A stretch of DNA of 64,000 nucleotides. It comes from Desulfobacca sp. GTDB taxonomy: Bacteria > Desulfobacterota > Desulfobaccia > Desulfobaccales > Desulfobaccaceae. The position numbers and the translations under genes are program-made. Shown piece after piece: positions 44,321 through 54,052 of this stretch. Location: contig DYEV01000008.1 of NCBI GenBank assembly GCA_020725545.1, positions 167,930 to 231,929 on the forward strand, read 5' to 3'. Positions within the stretch are counted from its first letter, which is position 1. Each line of letters starts with the position of its first letter. The notes beneath the pieces were generated by a model that saw only the letters and a list, made by a program, of their open reading frames with translations, ran no database searches and was not told the DNA's origin.

Positions 44321-45111
44321 CCAGGCGCAGGAAAAAACCGAGGGATAGAAAGAAATTTCGGGGCATTTACATTCTGCCCAATCTGATCACGACGGCCAGT
44401 CTGTTTGCTGGCTTTTATGCCATTATCGAGGCTATTCACGGCAATTTTGAGGTGGCGGCCCTGGCCGTTTTGGTTTCCCTCATCCTGGACGGCCTGGACG
44501 GCCGGGTGGCGCGCATGACCCACAGTGCCTCCAATTTCGGCGTCCAATACGATTCCTTGGCCGACCTGGTGGCCTTTGGCGTAGCGCCGGCACTGATAGT
44601 CTATTTCTGGGCCCTGCAACCCTTTGGCCGCTACGGTTGGGTCGCGGCCTTCCTCTTTGTGGTCTGCGGCGCTCTGCGCCTGGCGCGCTTTAATGTCCAG
44701 ATCGGTGAGCTTGACCCCCGTTATTTTAATGGCCTGCCCATTCCGGCAGCAGCCACCATGGTGGCCATGACCATCCTCATGTACCATGAATTGGGAGAGT
44801 GGGCCCCTACCCGGCATGGCCTCATCGTCGGCATGATCTACGTACTGTCTTTTTTGATGGTAAGTAATATAAAATATTATAGTTTTAAGAAATTCGAGTT
44901 GTTCCAGCGCAAGCCCTTCCCCGTCTTGGTGGCGGCCGTGCTGCTCTTCCTGGTGATTGCCATTGAGCCCAAGATCATGGGTTGTTTGGCCATGGCTAGC
45001 TACGTCATTTCCGGCCCGATCCTTACCCTGCTCCTCCTCTGGCGGAGGAGGAAAGAACCACACCCAGACATAATAGAAGGCCTGGAAACGAAAACCTCGG
45101 AATCATCCTGA
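44317..45111 (+). CDS. pssA: CDP-diacylglycerol-serine O-phosphatidyltransferase
   Basis: This 264-residue membrane protein has the CDP-alcohol phosphatidyltransferase motif DGLDGRVARMTHSASNFG followed by VQYDSLADLVAFG (about 65-95), which binds the CDP-lipid. About eight hydrophobic helices follow. It makes phosphatidylserine, the substrate of Psd, so the pair completes PE synthesis. A basic N-terminus (RRRKKPRDRKKFRG) anchors it in the cytoplasm. It lies in the operon between psd and leuA. Confidence 0.95.
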   Translation: MTRRRKKPRDRKKFRGIYILPNLITTASLFAGFYAIIEAIHGNFEVAALAVLVSLILDGLDGRVARMTHSASNFGVQYDSLADLVAFGVAPALIVYFWALQPFGRYGWVAAFLFVVCGALRLARFNVQIGELDPRYFNGLPIPAAATMVAMTILMYHELGEWAPTRHGLIVGMIYVLSFLMVSNIKYYSFKKFELFQRKPFPVLVAAVLLFLVIAIEPKIMGCLAMASYVISGPILTLLLLWRRRKEPHPDIIEGLETKTSESS

Positions 45112-45225
45112 GAGGGCCGCGGCCGCGGCTGCTATTGTCAGGATATCAGGGGTTTCTCGAAAGATATCAGGCTCCCAAACCGGTCCTCAGCCCGGACCCG
45201 AGGAAAGGTTGGCGCTATCCCGACG

Positions 45226-45281
45226 CGGCTGGCGGCCAGTGGATTGGGAGCCAGGGCTCATGCTGTGGCCACTGCCAGCCG
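45226..45281 (+). promoter_or_regulatory. Possible regulatory hairpin in the leuA leader
   Basis: CGGCTGGC...CAGTGG (45226-45242) and CCACTGCCAGCCG (45269-45281) form a 13-bp stem with a four-base bulge, 46 bases before leuA. No T-tract follows, so it would act as an attenuator-like or stability structure rather than a terminator. No leader peptide with leucine codons was identified. Confidence 0.4.
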
Positions 45282-45326
45282 TGGTTGGGTCGCCGGGCTG
45301 GGCTGTTGGCTTAGGGAGATGGAGTT

Positions 45327-46871
45327 ATGGCAAAAAAAATTATTATTTTCGACACGACGCTGCGCGATGGGGAGCAGTCCCCGGGCGCCAGTTTGAATAG
45401 CAAAGAAAAAGTCCAGATCGCCCGGCACCTGCAGATGCTCCAGGTGGATGTCATTGAGGCCGGTTTCCCTTATGCGTCACCGGGGGATTTGGAGGCGGTG
45501 CGGACCATTGCCCGGGAGATCCGGGGTCCTCAGATCGCTGCTCTGGCCCGGGCCAAGAAAGAAGACCTGGACGCGGCCTGGGAAGCCGTTAAAGAGGCGG
45601 AGAACCCTCGGATTCATACCTTTATCTCCACCTCCGACATCCATCTGAAGTATCAGATACGAAAATCCCGGGAACAGGTCTTGGAAGAGGCGGTGGCCGC
45701 GGTGCAATATGCCTGCCGCTTCACCTCCAATGTGGAGTTTTCCGCCATGGACGCCTCTCGCAGCGATCTGGACTATGTGGCCAAGGTCTTTACGGCGGTG
45801 ATTGACGCCGGCGCCAAGACCGTGAATTTCCCCGACACGGTAGGGTATGCCGTGCCCCAGGAGTTCGGCGCCAAGATAAAGTACCTGACCGAACACGTAC
45901 CCAATATCCACAGGGCGATCATCAGCGTCCATTGTCATGACGATCTGGGGTTGGCGGTGGCCAATTCCTTGGCCGCTATCCTGAACGGTGCCCTGCAGGT
46001 GGAGTGCACCATCAACGGCATCGGCGAGCGAGCCGGGAACACCTCCATGGAAGAAGTGGTCATGGCCCTGGCCACCCGCAAAGATTTCTTTGATTATTAC
46101 ACGGATATCGTCACCGAGCATATCTATCCCACCAGCCGTTTGGTGAGCAAGCTCACGGGCATGATCGTCCAGCCCAACAAGGCCATCGTCGGCGCCAACG
46201 CCTTCGCCCATGAGTCGGGCATCCACCAGGATGCGGTGTTGAAAGAGGCCAGTACCTTCGAGATCATGACGCCCCAATCCATCGGCATCAAAGAGAGCAG
46301 CCTGCCGTTGGGCAAACTCTCGGGACGCCACGCCTTGCGGGACAAACTGAAACGTCTGGGCTATACCCTGACCGAAGATGACCTGAATCAGGTCTTCGCC
46401 CGCTTTAAAGACCTGGCCGACCGCAAAAAACACATCTTCGATGAAGACCTGGAAAGCCTGGTGGAGATGGAAGTACTGCGGCGGTCAGTGCCGGAATACT
46501 ACAAGCTGGTGGAAATGGTAGTCCTGACCGGCACCATGGCCAAACCGACGGCCACGGTGAAATTGGAGATCGACGGCAAGGTGGAGCGCTATTCCAGTTT
46601 CGGAGACGGCCCCATCGACGCCACTTTCAAGGCCATCACCCATCTCACCAAGTCCGAGTGCCGGTTGCTGAAGTTCTCGGTGAGTTCCATCACCGGCGGC
46701 ACCGACGCCTTGGGGGAAATCACCGTGAAATTGGAGGAAGACGGCCACATCGTCACCGGTCGGGGGGTTGATCCGGATATTGTCACGGCCAGCGCCCGGG
46801 CCTTCCTGAACGGCCTGAACCGTTTGCGCTACGTGCAGGAGGCCGGTATGGCCCAGGCGGCAACGTCATGA
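45327..46871 (+). CDS. leuA: 2-isopropylmalate synthase
   Basis: This 514-residue enzyme makes 2-isopropylmalate from 2-ketoisovalerate and acetyl-CoA. It begins IIIFDTTLRDGEQSPGAS (the family start), has SVHCHDDLGLAVANSLAAI and NGIGERAGNTSMEE, and the C-terminal regulatory LeuA domain (about 390-510) with VDPDIVTASARAFLNGLNRL, which binds leucine for feedback. GGAGATGGAG lies upstream of ATG 45327. Confidence 0.96.
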   Translation: MAKKIIIFDTTLRDGEQSPGASLNSKEKVQIARHLQMLQVDVIEAGFPYASPGDLEAVRTIAREIRGPQIAALARAKKEDLDAAWEAVKEAENPRIHTFISTSDIHLKYQIRKSREQVLEEAVAAVQYACRFTSNVEFSAMDASRSDLDYVAKVFTAVIDAGAKTVNFPDTVGYAVPQEFGAKIKYLTEHVPNIHRAIISVHCHDDLGLAVANSLAAILNGALQVECTINGIGERAGNTSMEEVVMALATRKDFFDYYTDIVTEHIYPTSRLVSKLTGMIVQPNKAIVGANAFAHESGIHQDAVLKEASTFEIMTPQSIGIKESSLPLGKLSGRHALRDKLKRLGYTLTEDDLNQVFARFKDLADRKKHIFDEDLESLVEMEVLRRSVPEYYKLVEMVVLTGTMAKPTATVKLEIDGKVERYSSFGDGPIDATFKAITHLTKSECRLLKFSVSSITGGTDALGEITVKLEEDGHIVTGRGVDPDIVTASARAFLNGLNRLRYVQEAGMAQAATS

Positions 46872-47051
46872 GCCGAGGCTGGCGAACCAGTAACGGCCCG
46901 GGAATATCGGCTTGACGGCAAACAGTTAGGAAACTGAGGGCGGGGGATGGGCCAGGCAGCCCCCCCGCACTCTTCTGGGCAGCATGCCAGAGGTTTTCAG
47001 GTGCCCCTTCTGCAAAACTCAAAATTCGAAACTCACAATTAGGAACACACC

Positions 47052-48317
47052 ATGTCTCATCCCATGACCATTACCGAAAAAATTCTGGCGGCCCATGCCG
47101 GCCTGGAGTATGTGACGCCAGGGCAGTTGATTAACGCCAGCGTGGACATCGCCCTGGGCAATGATATTACGGCACCCATCGCCATCAAGGAATTTCGCCG
47201 GGCTGGCGCGGCCAGGGTCTTTGATCGGGAACGGGTGGTGTTGGTGGCCGACCACTTTGCTCCTAATAAAGACATTCCCTCGGCCATTCAGTGCCAGACT
47301 TTGCGGCAGTTTGCCCAAGAACAGCAGTTGCGCCATTTTTACGACGGCGGCGACATGGGGGTAGAACATGCCCTGCTGCCGGAAAAGGGCATTGTTGTCC
47401 CCGGCGATCTGATCATCGGCGCGGACAGCCACACCTGCACCTATGGCGGCTTGGGCGCCTTTGCCACGGGCGTGGGTTCCACGGACCTGGCCGCGGCCAT
47501 GATCACCGGCGAGTGTTGGTTCAAAGTGCCGGAGTCGGTGTTGTATATTTTCCGGGGGCAGTTGCCCGAGTGGGTGGGAGGCAAGGACCTGATCCTTTTC
47601 CTCATCGGGCAGATCGGCGTGGACGGGGCGTTATATCAGGCCATGGAATTTACCGGCGAGGTCATTTCCCGGCTCCCCATGGCTGATCGTTTGGCCATGT
47701 GCAATATGGCCATCGAGGCCGGGGCCAAAAACGGCATCATTGCGCCGGATGCGGTGACACAAGCATATGTGGCCAATCGGGCGCTGCGGCCGTTTACCTT
47801 TTATGCCAGCGATCCAGGGGCGGACTATGCCGGGGTGCGGGAATTTGACGTCAGCAACCTGGAGCCCCAGGTGGCTTTTCCCCACCTGCCGGAAAATGCC
47901 CACCCCATTTCGCAGGTGGGGAACATTCCCATTGATCAGGCGGTGATCGGCTCCTGCACCAACGGCCGGTTGGAAGACATGCGGCTGGCGGCCAAGGTCC
48001 TGAAAGGCCGCAAAGTCGCTTCGGGGGTGCGGTTGATCATTATCCCGGCTACTCCCTGGATTTATGCCCAATGCCTAAAGGAAGGACTCCTGGAGATCTT
48101 TCTGGAGGCCGGTGCCGTCATCAGTCCGCCTACCTGTGGCCCCTGTCTGGGGGGCCATATGGGCATCCTGGCGCCGGGAGAGACAGCCATTGCCACCACC
48201 AACCGCAATTTTGTGGGGCGGATGGGCCATCCGGAATCCAAAGTCTATCTGGCTAATCCTGCGGTTGCGGCTGCGTCCGCCATTCTCGGGCGGATTGCCG
48301 GGCCTCGGGAACTTTAA
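47052..48317 (+). CDS. leuC: 3-isopropylmalate dehydratase large subunit
   Basis: This 421-residue aconitase-family subunit has GADSHTCTYGGLGAFATG near residue 124, VIGSCTNGRLEDMRLAA near 298 and a cysteine cluster PPTCGPCLGGHMG near 356, which bind the 4Fe-4S cluster. The length and these features are those of the LeuC/HacA-type short subunit. No leuD (small subunit) lies next to it; the next gene is on the opposite strand. A start 12 bases later (ATGACCATTACC) is also possible. Confidence 0.94.
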   Translation: MSHPMTITEKILAAHAGLEYVTPGQLINASVDIALGNDITAPIAIKEFRRAGAARVFDRERVVLVADHFAPNKDIPSAIQCQTLRQFAQEQQLRHFYDGGDMGVEHALLPEKGIVVPGDLIIGADSHTCTYGGLGAFATGVGSTDLAAAMITGECWFKVPESVLYIFRGQLPEWVGGKDLILFLIGQIGVDGALYQAMEFTGEVISRLPMADRLAMCNMAIEAGAKNGIIAPDAVTQAYVANRALRPFTFYASDPGADYAGVREFDVSNLEPQVAFPHLPENAHPISQVGNIPIDQAVIGSCTNGRLEDMRLAAKVLKGRKVASGVRLIIIPATPWIYAQCLKEGLLEIFLEAGAVISPPTCGPCLGGHMGILAPGETAIATTNRNFVGRMGHPESKVYLANPAVAAASAILGRIAGPREL

Positions 48318-48326
48318 AGGAAATCC

Positions 48327-48674
48327 TTACTTTTTGGATTTCAGGCGGATAAAGTAAATGGTTCCAAAGGCTCCCGGGGCGTTGACCCGGTGGGTCAGAG
48401 CGCTGTAGCGGGTAACAAAGCCCTCGACATAATCCAAGCCCAGGCTGAGGTTCTGAGCCCTGTCCCAATCACCATGGCAGGCCTGCACCATGGCCTGAAG
48501 CATGACGGCACCACCGTTGCGGGCGGTGGGATCGAAACAATAGGCAGCCCCGCAGGAGCAGGCACCGCCGTCAAATTCAAAGAACGGATCATCTTCCACC
48601 GGCCGCGGCGGGTCAATCAACTGACCACAAAAAGGGCATTTGGGGGGCTCCGTTTTTCTCTCTAAAAGGCCCAT
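48327..48674 (-). CDS. Zinc ribbon-containing protein of unknown function
   Basis: About 115 residues from ATG 48674, with GGAGAAAAG upstream. The N-terminus has KCPFCGQLI and the next segment GACSCGAAYCFDPT, giving four cysteines in CxxC and CxC arrangement. The rest is a soluble helical segment (LQAMVQACHGDWDRAQNLSL) without known motif. The gene converges on leuC with a 9-base gap. Function unknown. Confidence 0.7.
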   Translation of the reverse strand: MGLLERKTEPPKCPFCGQLIDPPRPVEDDPFFEFDGGACSCGAAYCFDPTARNGGAVMLQAMVQACHGDWDRAQNLSLGLDYVEGFVTRYSALTHRVNAPGAFGTIYFIRLKSKK

Positions 48675-48757
48675 GCTTTTCTCCTTTGCCTCATAATTAT
48701 AATACCAGGGCAGGCTCTTTGCCACCGGAACTTTTCACGCCGGGAGGCGAATTGTTA

Positions 48758-48786
48758 TTGACAGGGGCGGCTGCGGCAATTACATT
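48758..48786 (+). promoter_or_regulatory. Sigma70-type promoter
   Basis: TTGACA at 48758-48763 and TACATT at 48781-48786 with a 17-base spacer precede a 52-residue gene with an AAGGAGGAG ribosome-binding site. The -35 is perfect and the -10 is close to consensus. Confidence 0.7.
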
Positions 48787-48838
48787 GTGAATGAAATAAC
48801 TTGTTTGCTGCTTCGAAATCTAACAAGGAGGAGTGACC

Positions 48839-48997
48839 ATGGCAGATAAAACCATCGTTTTTTCGGATCAGGAGCAGGCCCGGCTGCAAGAGATCATCAT
48901 TGACAAGGATAAAGACGAAGCCCTGAAATTTGTAGTTGAATTAATGGATCGCATCAAAGGCCACGAAGGTCATGCCTGCGGTCCCAAGATTGTGTAA
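48839..48997 (+). CDS. Small acidic protein with a C-terminal His/Cys motif
   Basis: This 52-residue protein reads from ATG 48839 with AAGGAGGAG upstream and the promoter described separately. The body is charged and helical, with IIIDKDKDEALKFVVELM, and the C-terminus is GHEGHACGPKIV, with two histidines and a cysteine that could bind a metal or heme. I recognise no family. The strong promoter and ribosome-binding site suggest high expression. Its neighbours are the zinc-ribbon protein and the phosphoesterase. Confidence 0.75.
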   Translation: MADKTIVFSDQEQARLQEIIIDKDKDEALKFVVELMDRIKGHEGHACGPKIV

Positions 48998-49039
48998 CCT
49001 GGCCGAACGCCGGTCCTAACGACGTGCAGTGGGACCACC

Positions 49040-49717
49040 ATGCATCCCGAGGGAGTCCTGGCCCTGATTTCCGATACGCATCTCTATCGGGCCGGACTCC
49101 CTCTGTTTTTTCAGTTTTTAGAAAGACATGGCATCAGGCGGTTGGCGTGTTTGGGCGATTGTGAAACGGAGCCCTTTCTCCACTGGCTGCAAGCGCCGGG
49201 GAGGCGGGAGCTTTATTGGGTCCACGACGTCTTCTGGCCGGACCTGCCGGCGGCCACCAGCCACGGCCTCAGCGTCACTCTTGAGGGGCGCCTTTTCCTG
49301 GCCCATACCCGGGCCACGGCCGTGGTGACGTTTCGCCGAGAAATTGCCGCCTACAAGCAGGCCGCACCTTCCGGACGGCCGCCGCTGCTCATCTGCCATG
49401 GCCACACCCACACGCCTTCGGTGACTCGGTTCGGGCCCAGCTTAAACCAGATTCTTTACATCAATTCCACGGCCCGCCACGGGGCGCGGCAGAGTCAGAA
49501 AGTGCTCAGCCTTGCCGCCGATGCCGTCTATCTCATCGTGCCCGGCGCCTTCACCTATGAAGAAGGCCGCTTTCCCAACCTGAATTTTGCCCTCCTGGAT
49601 CTGGACAGCCAAGCCGTGGAAATGGTGACGCTCCTGCGACCGGAGCATCTCCACACCCTCACCAGTCTCTTGCCCACCCTGCAGGGGCAGGGTTCCCGAT
49701 CAGTTCTCAAGAGCTGA
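49040..49717 (+). CDS. Metallophosphoesterase (YfcE-like)
   Basis: This 225-residue protein has the calcineurin-like pattern: LALISDTHLY (D-x-H), CLGDCETEPF (GD), LLICHGHTHTPSVTRF (GHxH). The usual GNHD motif reads WVHDVFW, so one metal ligand differs from the typical form. It is of the small YfcE/MJ0936 type, probably a phosphodiesterase or nuclease. The gene starts 43 bases after the small acidic protein. Confidence 0.85.
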   Translation: MHPEGVLALISDTHLYRAGLPLFFQFLERHGIRRLACLGDCETEPFLHWLQAPGRRELYWVHDVFWPDLPAATSHGLSVTLEGRLFLAHTRATAVVTFRREIAAYKQAAPSGRPPLLICHGHTHTPSVTRFGPSLNQILYINSTARHGARQSQKVLSLAADAVYLIVPGAFTYEEGRFPNLNFALLDLDSQAVEMVTLLRPEHLHTLTSLLPTLQGQGSRSVLKS

Positions 49718-50483
49718 ATTGCGGGGGGCGTTTCTCCAAGAAGGCCCGCACCCCTTCGTGTGGATCAGAGTTGGCAAAACACAGGCCAAAGGCCTGGGTC
49801 TCCATCTCCAGGGCGCTGGGCAGATCAAGGTTGAAGCCCAGATTCATCACCTGTTTGATCTGGGCTAAAGCAAAACGGCTCTTGGCGGCCAGCTCCAGGG
49901 CGAGGCGCCGACATTCGGGCAACAGGGCTTCCGCCGGGAAGACCCGGGCTGCCAAGCCCATGGCCAAGGCTTCGGCAGCGGACACCGCCCGGCCGGTGAG
50001 ACAGAGATCTTTGGCCAAGCCCTTGCCCACCAGCCGCGCCAGGCGTTGGCTGCCGCCGATACCGGGCATGAGCCCCAGATTGATCTCGGGTTGGCCAAAG
50101 GTGGCCTTTTCCGAGGCATAGATCAGGTCACAGGCCAGGGCCACTTCGCAGCCGCCCCCCAGAGCAAAGCCGTTCACCGCGGCGATGACCGGCATGGGCA
50201 GGGTCTCCAAGCGGCGGACTACCTCCTGAGCCTGGCGGGCGAATTCATAGGCGCGACGGCTGTCAAACTCCAGGAACTGCCGGACATCGGCCCCGGCAAT
50301 GAAGGCCCGGCCCTGGCCGGTGAGAATGAGCACCCGGAGGGCGGCCTCGCCCTGCAGGGCCGTCAGAGCCTGATCTACTTCTTGAAGCATCTCAGCATTC
50401 AGGGCGTTCAGTTTCTCGGGGCGGTTAAAGGTCAGAGTGGCCACGGGGCCGTCCATCTCCACAATGATGGTACGATAGGTCAT
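49707..50483 (-). CDS. Enoyl-CoA hydratase/isomerase family protein
   Basis: About 258 residues from ATG 50483 with AAAGGA upstream. It has the crotonase oxyanion-hole region GRAFIAGADVRQF and the catalytic region LGGGCEVALACDLIYASEKA, and the second glutamate in FGQPEINLGLMPGIGGSQR, as in true enoyl-CoA hydratases. Function is probably hydration of an enoyl-CoA in fatty- or amino-acid breakdown. It is not next to other beta-oxidation genes. The gene overlaps the phosphoesterase stop by 11 bases, on the other strand. Confidence 0.88.
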   Translation of the reverse strand: MTYRTIIVEMDGPVATLTFNRPEKLNALNAEMLQEVDQALTALQGEAALRVLILTGQGRAFIAGADVRQFLEFDSRRAYEFARQAQEVVRRLETLPMPVIAAVNGFALGGGCEVALACDLIYASEKATFGQPEINLGLMPGIGGSQRLARLVGKGLAKDLCLTGRAVSAAEALAMGLAARVFPAEALLPECRRLALELAAKSRFALAQIKQVMNLGFNLDLPSALEMETQAFGLCFANSDPHEGVRAFLEKRPPQFSS

Positions 50484-50585
50484 GGTGAATCCTTTCTGAA
50501 CTGGAGAGCTCGTGGAAAAAGTCTTGCTTGGCAGACGCGGCCTGGCTTCTTCTAGCATGCCGCCGGTTGAGGCCAGCGCGTCCAA

Positions 50586-50961
50586 ACTCCGGCCGGCGAA
50601 GAGAGTCGGGAAGCGGGAACCGCGTCACCAATCTCTCTTACTTCAATCATGTTCAGCCGTAAAAATCAATCCCGAGAGGGGCAGTTTTAGTCAGACGCCC
50701 CAAAGGGAGAAAATATCGCCCTTGCCTCAATCTGGCCATATGCACCGCCCCCTGGGAACCTTGCCAACACTCGCGCACCGTCTATGAGCGCACCGCTGGA
50801 AATTGTATTTTCCGATTAATCAATAGAGGTTATTCAACCTGCGGCGGGCAAAAAAGATTGACGTCGGAGCCGCGGTATTTTAACATAACAGAGATCGGCG
50901 GCGTCGGTGCCGTCGAACCGGCCCGGGCTGACAGCAGGGTCGGGGAAAGGAGATAAACTCT
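50586..50961. other. Intergenic leader of gap
   Basis: About 376 bases (counting from the edge of the crotonase gene's upstream region) between divergent genes. No coding fragment was seen. AAAGGAGAT before gap is a good ribosome-binding site. GGCGGCGTCGG and CCGTCGAACCGG form a short GC-rich pair before it. No promoter pair was clear. Confidence 0.45.
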
Positions 50962-51975
50962 ATGCCTGTACGGGTTGCTATTAACGGCTTCGGCCGCATC
51001 GGCCGGTGTCTGGCCCGCGTCATCTTTTCTGGCCAACAAGAGGTGGAGTTGGTGGCCATCAACAGTCGGGGGGACATCGGTTCCAGTGCTCTCTTGTTCA
51101 AATATGATTCCATTCACGGGACATTTCCCGGCACGGTGGAGGCCAAGGCCGACAGCCTGGTCATCAACGGCCAGGAGGTCCATATTACCCGCTTCGAAGA
51201 TCCCCGCAAACTGCCCTGGAAAGATATGCAAGTGGACATCGTCCTGGAATCGACTGGTGTTTTCCGGGATAAGGCTTCCAATGAAGGGCACCTGGCGGCC
51301 GGTGCCAAAAGGGTCATCGTCGGGGCGCCGGGGAAAAAATTAGACGCCACCTTTGTCATGGGGGTCAATCATCAGACTTATGACCCGGCCCGGCACATTA
51401 TCGTGTCCAACGCCTCCTGCACGACCAATTGTCTGGCCCCGGTGGTTAAGGTATTGCACCAGGCCTTTGGGGTGGAACACGGCCTCATGACCACAGTCCA
51501 TTCTTATACCATGGATCAACGCCTCCTGGACGGGTCCCATCAGGACCCACGGCGGGCCCGGGCTGCGGCCTTGTCCATGGTGCCCACCAGCACTGGCGCG
51601 GCCAAAGCCGTGGCCGAGGTCCTGCCGGAGTTAAAAGGCAAGTTGGATGGCCTGTCAGTCCGGGTCCCCACCGCCAACGTCTCGCTGGTGGATTTTAACG
51701 CCATTGTCAAAAAGGCCACCACGGCCGAAGAAGTAAATGAAGTCTTCCACGCGGCCGCGGCCGGAGAGCTCAAGGGCATATTGCAGGTGGTGACGTTGCC
51801 CCTGGTCTCCTGCGATTACAACGGTTGCCAGTATTCGGCCAGCGTTGACGCCCCCCTGACCGCGGTGATGCAAGGGACCATGGTAAAGGTCATGGCCTGG
51901 TACGACAACGAAATGGGTTTTTCCACACGCATGATTGATCTGGCGGCCTTTATGGGCCAGCGCTTCAGTGCCTAA
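50962..51975 (+). CDS. gap: Glyceraldehyde-3-phosphate dehydrogenase, type I
   Basis: This 337-residue enzyme has [19 protein letters not shown] (NAD-binding), [18 protein letters not shown] with the catalytic cysteine, and the conserved [19 protein letters not shown] and [15 protein letters not shown]. It converts glyceraldehyde-3-phosphate to 1,3-bisphosphoglycerate. The next genes pgk, tpiA and secG follow directly, giving a glycolytic operon. Confidence 0.96.
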   Translation: MPVRVAINGFGRIGRCLARVIFSGQQEVELVAINSRGDIGSSALLFKYDSIHGTFPGTVEAKADSLVINGQEVHITRFEDPRKLPWKDMQVDIVLESTGVFRDKASNEGHLAAGAKRVIVGAPGKKLDATFVMGVNHQTYDPARHIIVSNASCTTNCLAPVVKVLHQAFGVEHGLMTTVHSYTMDQRLLDGSHQDPRRARAAALSMVPTSTGAAKAVAEVLPELKGKLDGLSVRVPTANVSLVDFNAIVKKATTAEEVNEVFHAAAAGELKGILQVVTLPLVSCDYNGCQYSASVDAPLTAVMQGTMVKVMAWYDNEMGFSTRMIDLAAFMGQRFSA

Positions 51976-51994
51976 CTCGGCAAAGGAGTTCGGG

Positions 51995-53203
51995 GTGAAG
52001 GTCAAGTTTCTGGAAGAAGTCGATATTCGGGAGAAAACCGTTTTTATCCGCGTCGATTTCAATGTGCCGTTGGATAAAAACCTCAACATTACTGACGATA
52101 GCCGGATCCGGGCGGTCATGCCCACCATTAACCACTGCCTGGACGAACATGCCAAGATTATCCTGGCCTCCCATCTGGGGCGGCCCAAAGGGCCTGACCC
52201 CAAGACTTCCCTGGCCCCGGTGGCCCGACGGCTGGGCCGCTTTCTGCAGAAACCGGTGAAATTTGCCCCTGACTGCATCGGCCCAGAAGTTCAGAAAATG
52301 AAGGCCGAATTGCAACCGGGGGACGTGCTCCTGTTGGAAAACCTCCGTTTCCACCCTGGGGAAGAGAAGAATGACCCGGAATTTGCCCGACAGCTCATGG
52401 AGGGGGTGGATGTCTATGTCAACGATGCCTTTGCCGTGGGGCACCGGGCCCATGCCTCGGTCCATGCCGTGGTGCAATTTGCCCCATTGGCGGTGGCCGG
52501 TTTCCTGTTGCGGGATGAAATCCACTATTTTCACAAAGCTATGGAAGACCCGGCCAGGCCTTTGGTAGCCCTCATCGGCGGCGCCAAAATCTCCAGTAAA
52601 CTCACAGCATTGCTCAACCTCCTGCAGCATGTGGACAAACTCATTGTCGGTGGCGCCATGGCCAATACTTTTATTAAGGCCATGGGCTATTCGGTAGGGA
52701 AATCCCTGGTGGATGATAATCTTTTGGACACTGCCAAAGAATTAATGACTACGGCCATTGCGAAAAAGATAAAATTTTATCTGCCGGTGGATTGTGTGGT
52801 GGCAACGAGCCTGGACGGCCGGGCGGAAAGTCGCATCGTCCCCATCCAGGAGGTACCGGAAGATTGGCTGATCGCCGACATCGGCCCCGCCACCATCACT
52901 CTCTTTAACGAGGCCCTGCAGGACGCCAAAACCGTGATCTGGAATGGCCCCATGGGCGCGTTCGAGATCGACGCCTTTAGCCGGGGGACCTTGGCCATGG
53001 TGCACTATGTGGCCAATTCCTTTGCCCTGACCATTGTCGGCGGCGGGGATACGGATGTGGCCATCCACAGCGCCGGTGAAGCCAACAAATTCTCGTATAT
53101 CTCCACCGGCGGCGGCGCCTTTTTAGAACTGCTGGAAGGCAAGAAACTGCCGGGCATCCAGGTCCTGGAAGAGTGGTATGCCCAACATCCCGAGGTAGGG
53201 TAA
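51995..53203 (+). CDS. pgk: Phosphoglycerate kinase
   Basis: About 402 residues. It has [32 protein letters not shown] and the C-terminal ATP domain with [13 protein letters not shown] and GGGDTDVAI. The start is GTG 51995, preceded by AAAGGAG at good spacing, which gives the standard N-terminus (VKFLEEVDI); an ATG at 51935 lies inside gap. It makes ATP from 1,3-bisphosphoglycerate. Confidence 0.95.
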   Translation: MKVKFLEEVDIREKTVFIRVDFNVPLDKNLNITDDSRIRAVMPTINHCLDEHAKIILASHLGRPKGPDPKTSLAPVARRLGRFLQKPVKFAPDCIGPEVQKMKAELQPGDVLLLENLRFHPGEEKNDPEFARQLMEGVDVYVNDAFAVGHRAHASVHAVVQFAPLAVAGFLLRDEIHYFHKAMEDPARPLVALIGGAKISSKLTALLNLLQHVDKLIVGGAMANTFIKAMGYSVGKSLVDDNLLDTAKELMTTAIAKKIKFYLPVDCVVATSLDGRAESRIVPIQEVPEDWLIADIGPATITLFNEALQDAKTVIWNGPMGAFEIDAFSRGTLAMVHYVANSFALTIVGGGDTDVAIHSAGEANKFSYISTGGGAFLELLEGKKLPGIQVLEEWYAQHPEVG

Positions 53204-53207
53204 CATC

Positions 53208-53972
53208 ATGACGCAGACCCGTACCCCCATGGTGGCCGGCAACTGGAAGATGCACAAGACCGTGGCCGAAGCCCAGATCCTGGCCCGGGAGATTTGCCGG
53301 GGTCTGCCGGTCCCGTTAACCGTCGATGTGGTGGTGGCCCCGCCATACACCGCTCTGACGGCAGTGGCCCGGGAAATTCAGGGGTCTCCCCTGGCTCTGG
53401 CCGCCCAGGACGTCTTCTGGGAGAGCCAAGGCGCCTTTACCGGCGCCATCTCGCCCATGATGCTTACAGATGCCGGCTGTCGTCTGGTAATCATCGGCCA
53501 TTCAGAACGCCGCCAGTATTTCGGCGAAACCGATGACAGCGTCAATAAAAAGATTAAGGCAGCCCTACAGGCCGGTTTGACGCCCATCGTCTGCATCGGC
53601 GAAACCTTGGCCCAACGGGAGGCTCAGGAGACCCTGACAATCATCGCTTCCCAACTGAATAACGGCTTGTTGGGCCTGGGACCGGCGGAAGTGGGCCGTC
53701 TGGTCATGGCCTATGAGCCGGTTTGGGCCATCGGCACCGGCCGCACCGCCACTCCGGCGCAGGCCCAGGAGGTGCATCACTTTATCCGGCACTGGCTGCG
53801 CGATCAGGTGGGTAGCACCGTGGCCGAAGGTCTCCGCATCCTCTATGGCGGCAGCGTGACCCCCGAAAACATCCGCGACCTGATGGACGCCCCGGATATC
53901 GATGGCGCTTTGGTGGGCGGGGCCTCACTCCAAGCCGCTTCCTTTCTGAAGATTGTAGCTTTGGGAGCTTAA
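53208..53972 (+). CDS. tpiA: Triosephosphate isomerase
   Basis: This 254-residue TIM barrel has [11 protein letters not shown] (catalytic lysine), [14 protein letters not shown] (histidine), [14 protein letters not shown] (glutamate) and [11 protein letters not shown] (phosphate loop). It interconverts dihydroxyacetone phosphate and glyceraldehyde-3-phosphate. It starts 5 bases after the pgk stop. Confidence 0.97.
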   Translation: MTQTRTPMVAGNWKMHKTVAEAQILAREICRGLPVPLTVDVVVAPPYTALTAVAREIQGSPLALAAQDVFWESQGAFTGAISPMMLTDAGCRLVIIGHSERRQYFGETDDSVNKKIKAALQAGLTPIVCIGETLAQREAQETLTIIASQLNNGLLGLGPAEVGRLVMAYEPVWAIGTGRTATPAQAQEVHHFIRHWLRDQVGSTVAEGLRILYGGSVTPENIRDLMDAPDIDGALVGGASLQAASFLKIVALGA

Positions 53973-54052
53973 GGGCCGGGGCAGGGATTGGCAGCAGGAA
54001 AAAAGGTCAAGAGGGTTGTTTTTTTCTCAGTTATAGGTTATATAATTACGTT

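Noticed and set aside
45209..45400. Leader peptide with leucine codons before leuA
   Set aside because: The only open frame runs into leuA in another frame; its leucine codons are few and scattered.
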